A stretch of 64,000 bases of DNA from Bondarzewia mesenterica (Eukaryota > Basidiomycota > Agaricomycetes > Russulales > Bondarzewiaceae): contig SGPL01000003.1 of NCBI GenBank assembly GCA_004802705.1, positions 1-64,000 of the forward strand, written 5' to 3'. Shown here in pieces: positions 13,167 through 24,118 of the stretch. Position 1 is the stretch's first letter, and each line of letters starts with the position of its first letter. Below the pieces are notes generated by a model that worked only from the letters and a program-made list of their open reading frames with translations, made no database searches and had not been told where the DNA came from. Position numbers and translations under genes: made by a program.

Positions 13167-13376
13167 TCATGGGTGTGGGCGGCGTCTGCGGTAGGGCATT
13201 CTGCGGGAGGGGGATGTGTGGATGTGGTCTGCGTCGGGAGAGGGAGAGGGAGACGGCTCCATGGGGGCTATGGGGACGGGGCGCGCGGTTGGGGATGCGT
13301 GAGTGTGGGTGGAGAGGAGCAGGAGGACGAGGAGGATGGGGAGGACGAGGAGAGCGGTGAAAGGTGGGGTGCGCAT
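13167..13376 (-). CDS. Candidate small secreted peptide, 69 residues
   Basis: A single-exon frame starting with ATG at 13376. Residues 1-27 form a convincing signal peptide: short N region MRTPPFT, a leucine-rich core LLVLPILLVLLLLS, and a likely cleavage after THTHASP. The mature part is short, rich in Pro, Ser and Arg, without cysteine pairs, and ends with dibasic clusters (SRRM, YRRRRPHP) that could be Kex2-type processing sites. A TATA-like stretch lies about 100 bases upstream at 13476-13485, followed by a pyrimidine-rich leader that also contains a possible small intron (GTAAGA to CCCAG). No family is recognised. The DNA is low complexity, so a chance frame remains possible. Confidence 0.35.
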   Translation of the reverse strand: MRTPPFTALLVLPILLVLLLLSTHTHASPTARPVPIAPMEPSPSPSPDADHIHTSPSRRMPYRRRRPHP

Positions 13377-13840
13377 GAATTGGTTTGTTTGAAGATGCTG
13401 GGTGGGTGGAGAGGGTTGGATGGGTGAGTGTGAGGGGAGGAGATGTCTTACCAGGGTGTGTATGTATGCAGGGCACTATATATATGTGTGCACTGGCAGG
13501 TGGCCACAACAATGTAGGGTAACGGCAGCAAAGGTGGCAGTGGCGCAGACGGACAGAAGGTGTTAGAGCAGCAGGGGGTCCGAGTGCGGCGAGGGAGACA
13601 AGAGGCGCGCGCGTGTATATATGGAGGGCCGTTCGAGAGTGGCGATGGGAACGGCGGGTCAGATGCCGTCAGGAAACGAGACGAGAGAGCCAAAGCTTGC
13701 AACTGGACAGAAACAGAAAGGAGAAAGGACCGATTGAGTTCCCACGTCAGCCGGTTTACGAGCCCACTTCGCCTTGACGCACAACACTTCAGTGCTTCTA
13801 ACTAGCAAACCGACAACATCACTCCGACACAAAGCCTCCC
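13377..13840. other. Divergent intergenic region
   Basis: Separates the candidate secreted peptide (-) from the NOSIP-like gene (+). Apart from the TATA-like element at 13476-13485, no feature was recognised. Confidence 0.4.
13476..13485 (-). promoter_or_regulatory. TATA-like element upstream of the candidate secreted peptide
   Basis: An alternating TA stretch (ATATATATAG on the minus strand) sits about 100 bases upstream of the ATG at 13376, ahead of a CT-rich leader. The position is plausible for a fungal TATA box. Confidence 0.3.
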
Positions 13841-15291
13841 ATGACGAAACACAGCAAAAACAACACCGCGTCTTCCATCTTTTCGTACGCAGAATACAAG
13901 AGGCTCGATTATGGCACCAAGCGGGTACGGCTTTCCCCACATCCTCGGCGTCCCTAGCCTTGACACTTGCCATCAGCAACGACTAGGCAATGAATCCATG
14001 CGGCGCTTCGACGCCTGCGCCCTCTGCCTCCAACGCGCGCGCGACCCGGTAGCATGCCAGGAGGGACATCTCTTCTGCAAAGAATGCGTCTACACCGACC
14101 TACGTGCGTCCCTCCCCTCCCCTGTGGTCTCCTCTCTCACGGATCTTCTGAAATGAACCTTGATGCGCCTTGGTGTCAGTAAGCCAGAAAAAGGACATCA
14201 AGCGACAGAAAGAGAGGCTGGCGGCGCTGAAGAAGGACGCAGAGGCGGAGAAGGTCAGGGCGAAAGAGGCCGCCCGCGAGCGCGTCCTGGAAGAGTTCGA
14301 AAAAGGCCAGCTGGGGCTCGCCAACACCGCCGCCGTCACCACGTCAGGCGAGACCCAAGAACGTACGTCCCCGTCCCCCTCTCGCTTATCTAATCTAATG
14401 TCGGCTGGTTGACGTCGTGGACGGGGTCGTTTATGTGCACTTGAAAGCGCGAGGGACGAAGCGCAAGTTCGCCTTTGATGCGGGCGCGGCGGAGAAGATG
14501 GCGCGGGAGGCGGAGGACACGGCGCTGAGACAGATCGAGCGCGAGCAGGCCGACGCGCTGCGACATAAGCTCCCGGACTTTTGGCTGCCGTCGCTCACGC
14601 CGACGTACGCGTCCAAGGGCGCCCCGACGTCTCTCCAGGACGTCAAAATCCAGACCAGCTGCCGTGGCGGGGGCGAGCCGCATCATACCGCGTGCGTTCT
14701 TCTTTTCACCGTCGTGACGACTCGCCTCTTGGGAGAGCGTGTTGTTGAAGGTGCTGCCGAACAGGTTGAAACACCTCGTCCCGGTCAAGTTTGCCACCAC
14801 AGAAGCACCCTCGACGACGTCCGAAGAGTCCAAACCGACACAGGCGCAACGCGAGGAAGACCGCGTGGCGATCTGTCCGTCCTGCAAAAAAGACCTGTCC
14901 AACAGCGTCCGCATCTTCCGTTCGTCCTTCTCCCTTCACCCCCTCTCCGTCTCCCGCGGTCATGCTCACCCTGTTGTTGATTTCATTTTGTCGCGGCGGG
15001 CAGTGATGAAACCGTGCGCACACGTGACGTGCAAGACGTGCACGGACACGCTGGTCAAGCCGGTGATGCAGTGCGTCGTGTGCGATCGCGCGCTGGAGGA
15101 GAAGGACGTGCTGGAGCTGAAGCGCGAAGGCGAGTCGTTCTTCCCAACTTTCTTTATTTTCATTCCACCTTGCCTTTCCTTGCCGTCCTTCATGCTCACA
15201 CTGACGTCGCCGCGTCGCCTTTGCAGGCACCGGATTCGCGGGCGGCGGTATGGCGGAGACGTCGAAATCGGGAGTCGCTTTTCAAGGGTGA
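13841..15291 (+). CDS. NOSIP-like U-box protein
   Basis: Homologue of nitric-oxide-synthase-interacting protein, a nuclear U-box protein with E3 ubiquitin ligase activity in animals. The N terminus MTKHSKNNTASSIFSYAEYK is diagnostic. A first intron (13925-13976) leads to the split U-box part FDACALCLQRARDPVACQEGH and LFCKECVYTDLLSQKKD. A charged coiled-coil follows (IKRQKERLAALKKDAEAE). Next come DFWLPSLTPTY and the second half of the family, ICPSCKKDLSN and MKPCAHVTCKTCTDTLV, with paired cysteines QCVVCDRALEEKD. The protein ends REGTGFAGGGMAETSKSG with stop at 15289-15291. The last intron (15130-15226) only preserves the conserved REGTGF junction if its donor is GC rather than GT. Start chosen because it gives the conserved N-terminal motif. 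Confidence 0.92.
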
Positions 15292-16418
15292 ACGCCCGTG
15301 TCTCCGTCGCTTTCGTTGCCCCACGTCGTTTCATGGCTGGATGTCGTTATGGATTTCGTTGTGTGCTGCATTGCCTTTTGTCGTTGTCTTTGTCTTCGTC
15401 TTTGTAGGTTCGCGATGCTCTGCGATTGATTGTTCGCCGTATCGAGAGATGTCGCGCGCACTATCCCACGTCTTATTCCATGTCAAGATTCAACGTTCAA
15501 CGTTCAAACCTCGAGTTAGACGGATGTTCTGGCACATGTCGAGTTGTCAGACCTTCAGAGCTCGAGCGCTCATCGCCAGTGAGAGAAGAGTTCGATTGCG
15601 ACAGTTGTGCTTTGCCTCCGGCTGGATCCGGGCCGGATCTGCTGATGAGCCTCAGGAACTTCAAGCTTCAAGCTGAAACGTGAACGAGCCAACATCGGGC
15701 GCTGCGTTGAATAGGACTTGATATTTGGAAGAGGGATATCAAATCAAAGGTAGGTAACTGGTAAGTATCCTGCTTCTTTTGCGTTCAGTATGGGTATCTC
15801 ACCGATGGACGTCCTATATACATACATGCAGTGGGGATGCAAGCTTCTTTTGTTCAGCGGCCCGGATGAGAAGAAAGGCACCATGACCCGACAGAAAACG
15901 ATTTTTATGTCAAGTATGATATATGATATTTCATCGTCTGAGTCTGCAGCTTCAGCGCTGCATGACGTTGAAGTTTTGAAGCTTGAAGAGCGGATCCAAC
16001 TAGGATCCAACTGCTGCCCCGCTGCTACTAGCGAATGTCTGATCAGCGTCAGAGTCCCATTTCCAGGCAAGTCAACGCTTCTGTTCCTCTCGGCAGACGG
16101 CGATTACTCACCATCGATGTGGTCAATATTATCACCTGAACGTCGAACGCACCTCCATCTGACCCCGTTTCGTCACCTAGAACCTCCTCAACACCCTACC
16201 AAAACGACCACCCATGCCATCGTGACCCCCCTTCCACCCTCCATCACTTTCGATTTCTTCAGTGCGGTCCGCATACACCGTCCGAAATTGTACCAAATCA
16301 TCGATGCGCGACACGGAATCACTCTTATAAATAAAACAAGCAAAATTTACAATCGAGACGTTGCCCACGGCGACTCCGCATCACAGATCGGATTTCCCTC
16401 GCACTCTCGTTCATCGTC
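15292..16418. other. Intergenic region
   Basis: About 1.1 kb between two plus-strand genes. An open frame of roughly 216 codons overlaps the start of the next gene in another frame, but it has no recognisable domain and is rejected. Copies of a GAAGCTTGAAG-like motif occur near 15658 and 15975. Confidence 0.45.
16326..16333 (+). promoter_or_regulatory. TATA box of the GH31 gene
   Basis: TATAAATA lies 86 bases upstream of the ATG at 16419, at a typical distance for an inducible fungal gene. No other element was identified. Confidence 0.55.
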
Positions 16419-19400
16419 ATGCTCCCAAGCACATTTTTAATGCTCTTTTCTGTCCTTGCTTTGGTGGCCGCGCAGGGCAACCCGTACTTCGAGCCCAACT
16501 CTACCGGGTTCAAGCTGCAGAACGGGTTTGAGCGCGTTTTCGTCCAGGTGAGCTGCCCACCACCGGCTCGAGTCCCAGCATGATTGCGCACGCGGTTTCA
16601 GCCCTTTGGGAAGCATGCGTTTCGCGTGCGCGTGAGCTTGATGAAGGACCCGACAGGTACGGAGCTCTCCGCGTTCGTTGACCCTCTGCTAGCGGGGCCG
16701 GGGAACAACACGCTGGACGTATCCACGTCGGTCCCTTATCAGGGGAGCGCGACGATCCGCAACGGGGACCTCGTCGCCGAACTCGCGGGCGGCACCCTCG
16801 CGTTCTATCGCGTCGAACCGGACGGGACGCGCGCGGCGCTCACGGCGGAGTACACGGACGACAAGGCGCTGCCCGCCCGCTATTACGTTCAGGAATTTCG
16901 CGCGTCGAGTTTTTCGGCGCAGTTTGCGTTTACGAGCGATCCCCAGGAGATGTTCTTTGGCGTGGGACAGCAGGCGTGCTGTAAAGACAATACCGTCAAC
17001 AAGAAAGGCCAGGTCGTCGATCTGGTGAATTTTAACTCGCAAGTCCCGATCCCGGTGTTCATGTCGAACAAGGTCAGTCTTGTTAGCGTTCGGCTTGCGG
17101 TCTGTGTACCTAGTTGTGGCTCGTTGAATCAGGGATACCTGATGTTTTTCAATTATCCTGGACAAGGTCGTGTCGGTAGGTCTCAGTGCGATCTGCTTAT
17201 CCAGAAGTACCGCGTCCTACTAATTGTCCGACACTTGCTGCTGTCCCTGCAGAATTTGGAAGGTACAAGACGCGCTTCGTCGCGGACGAGGCGTCCGTGA
17301 TCGACTATTGGATGTAGGTCCTCTGCCATGACATTTGGTTCCGAGCTGATGACACGCGCGCTAGCACGACCGCTCCGCCGAACAACTACGATGCGTTGCA
17401 AGAGGCGTACACCTCTGTGACGGGCAGGCAGCCGACGCCGCCGGATTTCATCCTCGGGTATCAGCAGTCGAAGCTTCGGTATTACAATCAGTCGCAGGTT
17501 GTCGACGTCGCACAGCGCTTTCATGACGAGGGGATAAACATGTCCATGATCGTCGTAGGTACGTTCCAATTCTCTCTCCTTTTCCAATGTTCTCCGTGCG
17601 ATCATAATGAATGGCTGTCTCGCAGATTTTTTTGCGTGGAAGTATCAAGGCGACTGGTGAGCACTCGTCGAACCGAGTTTCATGAAGAGAGAGCCCTTAG
17701 AATCAAATTGAAATGACGATCTGGTCCTAGGTCTTTCGACCTCTCGCTGTTCCCCGACCCGGCGGGGATGGCCGCACAGGTGAAGAGCCTGACGGGCGCG
17801 GAGATGATGGTTTCGCTCTGGCCAAGCGTGGAGGACAAGTCTGTCAACTACGTTGCCCTGCAGCTCAACGGCTGGCTCGCCTCTACGCGCGACGGCACCG
17901 GCATCACCGATTCGTTCGCCGGCGTCTATACGCGCCTCGTCGATTCTACCAACCCTGGCGCGCGAGAGTTTCTGTGTGCGTTCACATTCTGTTTCTAATT
18001 TTCGTTCATTTCCGCCCACCGCGAAAGTTCGGTGGAGGTGCGAGTGGGCGAAAAAGGCGCTGAAATTTTTGTTAGGGAAACGGCTGAATGATAGCTACTT
18101 TTCGAAGGGAATACACAACTTCTGGATTGATCAAGCGGACGGGGGCACCCTCGGAGAACCATGGGAGAACAGTGCGTGTTTCTCTTTCTAACGCGCCCTT
18201 GCGTCCTGTTTTTCGGAATCCTTCGGGGGAATGTTCACTCATACCGAACAGATGGGCAAGACAACATCCGCGCGATCCCGTACAACCGCGCGTTCGCGCA
18301 ATACTTCATCGGCACGCAGTCGGGCGCGGGCAAGATGTACCCGTGGCTTCACCAACAGGCGATTGACGAGGGCCTGCACAACCTCACGAGCGCGCCTGCT
18401 GGTTCATCGCGATGTGAGTACATGTCGCTCACGCGCAGCACGTTTGCGGGCGGCCAGCGTTTCTGCTCGTACCTTTGGAGCGGCGACACCATCTCGGCTT
18501 TCGATACGCTCCTCCAGCAGGTCACCGCCGGCGTGTCGGTCGCTGCGTCTGGATTGTCATCGTGGACGTTGGATATTGGAGGGTTTAGTGGATTGAACGT
18601 GGATTCTGCTTCCGTGAGTGAGGTTTTTTGTTTGTTTGTTTGGTGTGGTCTGAGGTGATTGTTGGGGGTCGATGGTAGGGCAGGGAGCTGTTCGTGCGAT
18701 GGCTCTCGATGGGTACTTTTCTGCCATACGTGGGTCTTCTCGCTTTGTTCACTGCAGAACCGAAGCTGATTTGCACGTTTTGCAGATGCGCGTGCACGGG
18801 TAGGTCGATTCAATACTTCGAGTTTCATGGTCCACGTCAATTGATCAATGAACTTGTGTAGAGACCGGAGTTGCAACATCCCCCCCGACAGCTCGCTATC
18901 AAACGCGAATAACTGTCCCAACGAGGTTCGAAATTCTCACTCTTTCCAATCAAATGTTCGCCTGAACCTCACCCATCTATTTTAGCCGTGGTCTTACGGC
19001 GATGATAATTTCCCCATTATTAAAAAGGTACACCTTGCTTCTCATCTCACACGCGGTGGCTGATCCGACCTCCTGGGGGTACGCGCTCAACAGTACATCG
19101 CGCTGCGCTACCAGCTCGTGCCGTACGTCAAGCGGCTGTTCCAGCAGCTGCAAGAGACAGGCCTCACGGTTATGCGCCCGCTGTACTACGACTTCTCGGC
19201 GAGCGATCCGCTCGTCGTCTCGGCCACTGCAGCGAATGATCCGCTCGTCGTGCACCAGTTTTTGCTTGGTGTGCTCTCTCTCTATCTGTTTTCCGTGAAA
19301 TGCGTAGTCATTGACCGGCGTGTGTTGTCTGGATGAAGGGTCCCGCATTTTGGTATCTCCAGTCGGTGTTCAGGGTGCGACGTCCAAGGAGGTGTATCTG

Positions 19401-19631
19401 CCCCAGCTAAGGACAGATCAGCTGGCGCAGAATTTTTCGTGGACGCATTGGTGAGTGCTGATACCTTTCCCTCCTTCGGTAAAATTCCTCATCCTCATCG
19501 TCCTTTGGACCAGGTGGACAGGAACCGACTTCGGTCATGGCGGCGAGGCAATCAATGTCAGCGCGCCTCTGGATCAGATACCGGTGTTCTACTTGGGGAG
19601 CATGGACGATATTTTGTCAGGTAATGTTTGA
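16419..19631 (+). CDS. Secreted glycoside hydrolase family 31 enzyme (alpha-xylosidase/alpha-glucosidase type)
   Basis: Begins with a signal peptide (MLPSTFLMLFSVLALVAAQG), so the enzyme is probably secreted. The N-terminal beta-sandwich includes GVGQQACCKDNTVN. The catalytic barrel follows: PPDFILGYQQSKLRYYNQ, GINMSMIVVDFFAWKYQG, then GIHNFWIDQADGG with the predicted nucleophile aspartate in WID. The predicted acid/base aspartate is in LWSGDTISAF, followed by SSWTLDIGGFSG. Later motifs are RELFVRWLSMGTFLPYMRVHG, RYQLVPYVKRLFQ, TVMRPLYYDF and SRILVSPVGVQGAT. More than ten short introns join these in consistent phase. GH31 enzymes release alpha-linked glucose or xylose from glycan ends; specificity between them is inferred only. 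The stop at 19629-19631 is the first after YLGSMDDILSG; a further 3' splice adding about 40 residues is possible. Confidence 0.92.
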
Positions 19632-19921
19632 TTGAAGTGTGCGAATACTAGAATCAACGTCTGTAGAATACTGCACTGGTACGACGGTCAAATACATCGG
19701 TCCATCCGACTTGTCTTCATCGGCTGATAACTCAACTCGATTCACGTCATTACCTTCGTCAAGGCGACGAGCATACATGTTGGCGCTTCAACCGCAGACG
19801 AAATGAAGAAGCCAAGATCATGGCCAAATTTCATTGTGCAGGACACGCGCTCACGTGAGTAGTACTAAAGCCACTCACTCGCGTTTCTGGATAAAAGACG
19901 TGCATCGGCACGTATATAACA

Positions 19922-21625
19922 ATGGTCAGTATAATGAGTTCGCGAGCCACTCTCCCTCCCCCAGAACACCCCACCACAAATTGCCAGTCACCCCAGGCAA
20001 GCCGTATTGACTTCCATACCCTCACCGCGCTTGCCGTTCGTGCCATGACCCGGAAATATGAAGCCCTGGACAGGTCACAGGCCCTGGACATGCGATATCA
20101 AGTCTTTACCAACCTATTTGAATCGATTCGCACTGCATCCACAGATTGTGGCTTGCCGTCCCCCGACGCGAGAATCTGCGCCGCATGGCAGGCCGTTGTG
20201 AACACGAAGATAGGACACCACAAAGACGCTAAGCAGCTCCACCAGGACACTGTGGCCATGCCGCTCTCTCAAACCTTCCACTCCTCCGCAGACTCTGACA
20301 AGGTTGAAAAGTCCTCCTTCCACGAATTAGATGGGGATGTTCCTTCTCCCCCACCCTCGGAGCGAAATGAGCCTGTCACCACCGCTTCCAGCCAGCTTAC
20401 GACCAACGACGCTAGTGATTCACCATTGCCTCCTGGACTGGCGGATTTGGGCGTTGACGGGAACGGCACGACTCCAGCCAAGGATATATATTGCGTCGTC
20501 TGTAATTCAAGATTCGATCCGTTTGACAAGAGCGCCACCTACGACTGCGCGGTGTTCACACAGTCAGCAGATCAGATTGTCGACACTTCAAGGCTGTTGG
20601 ACGTGTTGCCTGCCAGGGACCTCGCGCGCGAGCTCGTGGACCACGGCATTCTTTCGACGGCGCACGCCAAGGCGTTGGCTCCGATGTGCAGGTCCATATG
20701 GGGACATTTGCATGATGAGGGCAAGATCGAAATTGCGAAAGCCTTTGCGGATGAGGTTCGCACCCAAGCTCTTGATAAGTTCTGGCAGCATTGGCGTCTG
20801 GTGAGTTTGTGGTCATTTGACTCAAGGGAGGGCCTGCTAACCTGGCATCGCGTACTCGTAGCTGTACGGAGACTGGAGAAGAGTTGATACGATGCCATAC
20901 AAGAGCCTCCGTCTGAGAGATCTGGGCATGATTCTTGCGCAGGTTTTGGGATTTCTCTTCACGAAAAAGATGCTGAGTGCTGAGCACCTTTGTCTGGCCC
21001 TCGAGATTTTGTTAGAAGGGCAGCGAAACAGGGACCGTCTGGAGGCCATGCATGCCATCATCACAAATGCCAACGACAAGCTGTGCAAGCAAAAGATCAG
21101 GGGCTGGATCCTGAAGCTCAGGAATCGCATCACTGCGCATAAGGCCCAGAACGAGCCGTCGTTATGGGACGGGGATGCATATGCGCAGGAACTGGTGGAG
21201 GTGAGAATATCTGCTGCAAGTGCAAGGCTTCACTCACTTTATTATTGAAATTTGTGGCGCACGCGCAGGAGATCGACAGAACAATCAATGCCTGGAGCGA
21301 GCACGCGGCGACCCCTTTGTCGTCACCCAACAGATCCACGGCGTCTACACCCTGTCCAGATGATTTCTCCTCAGAATCTTTCTCCTCAAAAATAGAGTTT
21401 GCATCCTTCGAGTTCGTTGACGACTCTTCCCGCTCTGAGTCACCTAAACCTGTACATCAATCCTACGCAGCTGCCACGCAGGCAAGAGGCTCGGCCCCAT
21501 CAAACGGTTGTGCTTCGCAGCCTTCGACTTCTTCCAAAGCAAAGTCGCCTGGGTCACGAAAACTTGCGGGCTGGAAGAGAGGTCGTGGTCGCGGCCAGAA
21601 GTTCAGCTCACCGCGGAAGAAATAG
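19922..21625 (+). CDS. Protein of unknown function with MIF4G-like half-domain
   Basis: Three exons: the first from ATG at 19922, junction HWRL/LYGDWRRVD across the intron near 20800, and junction VE/EIDRTINAW near 21200-21268. The N-terminal half is disordered and Ser/Pro/Asp rich (ELDGDVPSPPPSERNEP) after a helical start. A central helical segment contains LRDLGMILAQVLGFLFTKKM followed by LSAEHLCLALEILLEG and an Ala/Met-rich helix (RLEAMHAIITNANDKLC). By eye this order resembles the MIF4G HEAT-repeat fold of eIF4G (LGNI..GELFKLKMLT pattern), suggesting RNA or translation-factor contact. The tail is Ser-rich and ends in an RG-type basic stretch (GWKRGRGRGQKF), also common in RNA-binding proteins. 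No signal peptide. No exact family name is claimed. Confidence 0.75.
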
Positions 21626-22119
21626 CTGGCCTACGCTGCTACGTACGAAGGTCTCAGTCTTGTGATATGTATCAGTATGTATGAAAACATCATTCTGTAC
21701 CTTCAATCTTGATATTGTTTTGCTTATCGTATTGTTTTCTCCATTTCGTTGTTCGAGCGGGCGTCTCGGATTGACATGGGCATTGCAACAACGTTTGTCT
21801 TCTTACAATGCGAAGGACATAAATTGAAATATTAAAGAAATCGATTGTATGGCCGGAATTGTCTAGAGTTGATCTGGATGAGAACCGGAACAGTCAAAGT
21901 ACATAGTGGAACCGTGGCAGAGCAAAGCGGCGAACATGGTGATTCGATCAATTACAATTATCAGATAAGATGCTGCACATATAAATATGAGGTCAGAACA
22001 AAGGTCATCGGAAGATAAGATCATAGCGTGTATTCTGGATAAGGTGGCGTGTTGTCCTGTGCCGCTCTTAAATCTCTCTCTCGAACCACTCACTAAACCT
22101 TTTAATAAGAGCTCTACAG
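21626..22119. other. Intergenic region
   Basis: AT-rich spacer between two plus-strand genes. No gene, RNA or repeat was recognised. Confidence 0.45.
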
Positions 22120-23624
22120 ATGGACTGTGAACCAAGCACGAGCGTGTCCTCGATACGCACGATGCACCCAAATATGCCACTTGAGAGCATCAACACCACT
22201 TCTCAGCCGTCATCTCCACGCTCGAGCGCCTTGCCATCCCCACCAGACAGCCCGGATTCCATATCCTCGTTTCCGTCTTTGTCGTCGTCGTTTTTCTTTT
22301 CTTCGGCTGCAGCGAGCCCCCCGCACTCTCATTCTCATCTTGATCAAGACAGGGGATCCACTCATAGTTTGATCATACCTTCTTTGACGCTCCCGTCGGC
22401 CTTACGTCCACCCACGCCATATGGAAAGACTTTGGGTGAGGTGCGGTTGCTGATTCTCGGAGGTGAGATTTCAGGCAGCTCGTCACTCTCATCCATGCTT
22501 TTGGAGAGCAATGAGGATGTTGTGGATGTGGGAATGTCAGAGCCGACCGAGAACGGGTTCGTGCAGAGAGCATCAACGGATTGGATTGAGCACCGCGATG
22601 CACATGGTCTTGAGAAATTCGAGCCTTCGAACAATATCGAAATTCTCGAATTACCAGGCTATAATCTCAATCTCGACGTGCGTAGCCTCCTGTGAGGTAA
22701 TCAACCATCCGCTAATGCGTCCGCTTTTGGCCAGCTTGATTCTGTCGTTCAGTCGATACGGTCAATTGTACATGGACCATTTGATGACATAGCCAGAGTC
22801 ATCGACCCTCACTGCTCCCCATCCACTCTCCTTTCCAATCTTATAGCATCTCCCTCCACACCGCTCTACACGGCACTGATAGTCTTCACGCCGAGTAAGT
22901 GACCTCGCGACTGGGGTGCTACCTTCTCCAACTCATCTCCTATTCAGCGCTTTCCCCTCGTGACCGAACAATCGTCGAAGCTCTCAGTGCCGATATCCCC
23001 ATCATAATATTACCTCCATTACCAAGCCAAATTTGTCCCCAACTTCGCCTGTCCTCCTTCCATCCCGTCTCCGCTCTCGCCCTCTGCGCGGGCCTCTTCC
23101 GCTCACCCGAAAAGCTCACCCTTGTCCGCACAGAAGCTGCAGACCGTTTCTTGCGCTGGCGCGAAGTTGAACGCGCAGTGCGCACAGTCCACCAAGCGCG
23201 CTCCACCGTTCTCGCTAACCAATCTCCCACTCCGTCTCACCACATCTCGGGGACAGATCCCAATCTCTCTTATTTCACTGACGTTGGCGAAACTCGTGAT
23301 GTCGACGCCAAAGGTGATCGATGGAACAAGGCGAACTGGGAAGCAGAGTGGGATTCCACGCTCTCGCGCGACGTTGCCCGGCGCTTGCGCGAATACACTA
23401 TCACCTCCGCGCCTCCGGCTCTATCTCACTCTTCGCCAAGTTCGTCGTGTATCCCTGCGGCGTTTGACCCGCTACATCTTCCTTCTCTTCTGGTGTTCTC
23501 ACTGTCGCTATTTGCGCCGCTCAAGGAGCGCATTGCGCAAGTACAGGTGACTGGAGGTCGGCTGGGTTTCTTAATAGTCGGGACGTTGTGTGCGGGCATC
23601 GGAATTGGGTTGGCATTGCGTTGA
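22120..23624 (+). CDS. Tail-anchored protein of unknown function
   Basis: Not assigned to a family. ATG at 22120 opens a long Ser/Pro-rich region (residues about 10-85), then a possible nucleotide-binding-like strand and loop (LGEVRLLILGGEISGSSSL). One intron runs from the GTGCGT after NLNLD to the CAG before LDSVVQSIRSIVHG, and a second from GTAAGT after LIVFTP to CTATTCAG before LSPRDRTIVEALS. The C-terminal half has IPIIILPPLPSQ, a helix ending RFLRWREVERAVRTVHQARS, and a conserved-looking KANWEAEWDSTLSRDVARRL. The end is a single hydrophobic helix (GRLGFLIVGTLCAGIGIGLA) closing with Leu-Arg, consistent with a tail anchor in mitochondrial outer or ER membrane. The GGEISGSSS loop lacks the GK[ST] of a true P-loop. 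Confidence 0.75.
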
Positions 23625-24118
23625 GCTTGCGGTTTTACTGTCGGCATGCTGAGGGGGATTTGATCTCATTTAATAGTGGCCGCTGCCATTGAGTTTGGTT
23701 CATAGCGGGTCTCGGAGAGGTAAATTTCAGTGTTCTCCCCTTGTCACTTTTGTTCTGTTGTTGTTGTTCGAGGAGCTAGCTCTGCTGCAGTCATTTTGTA
23801 TCCTGGCCGGCGAGCCGTAGCTGCAGACCATCCAGTTGTGTAGCCATATTTATGGACGTTCTTTGATTGATTGTCTTGCTCTTTGCGATTTCCCTACATA
23901 CAATTGATGGATCCACAAGATCTGGCCCAAATGTGTATTAGGGGAGCTCGAAGCTAATACCTGAGGAGTATGCACGCTAAATTCAAATTGGTGACAACGG
24001 TTCTGAATATCATGTGAAAAATCACGTGCGCGTCGCGTCAACGAAAGGCGCCCGATTTCTCTTCCTGTGTTCGGTACTGTATCATCTTGCTTCGCTCACA
24101 AATACGACGCCTCTGATT
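23625..24118. other. Intergenic region
   Basis: Spacer between two plus-strand genes. An in-frame extension upstream of the helicase begins at GTG (24014), not ATG, and was not used. Nothing else was recognised. Confidence 0.45.

Noticed and set aside
12799..13512. Long minus-strand frame of about 237 codons
   Set aside because: It is proline/histidine/serine low-complexity reading opposite to, and overlapping, a better-supported signal-peptide frame.
15790..16440. Long plus-strand frame of about 216 codons before the GH31 gene
   Set aside because: It has no recognisable domain, lies in promoter sequence and overlaps the signal peptide of the GH31 gene in a different frame.
24014..24118. 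N-terminal extension of the Pif1 helicase resembling a mitochondrial presequence
   Set aside because: The extension starts at GTG, not ATG; the only nearby ATG (24012) is in another frame and runs into a stop.
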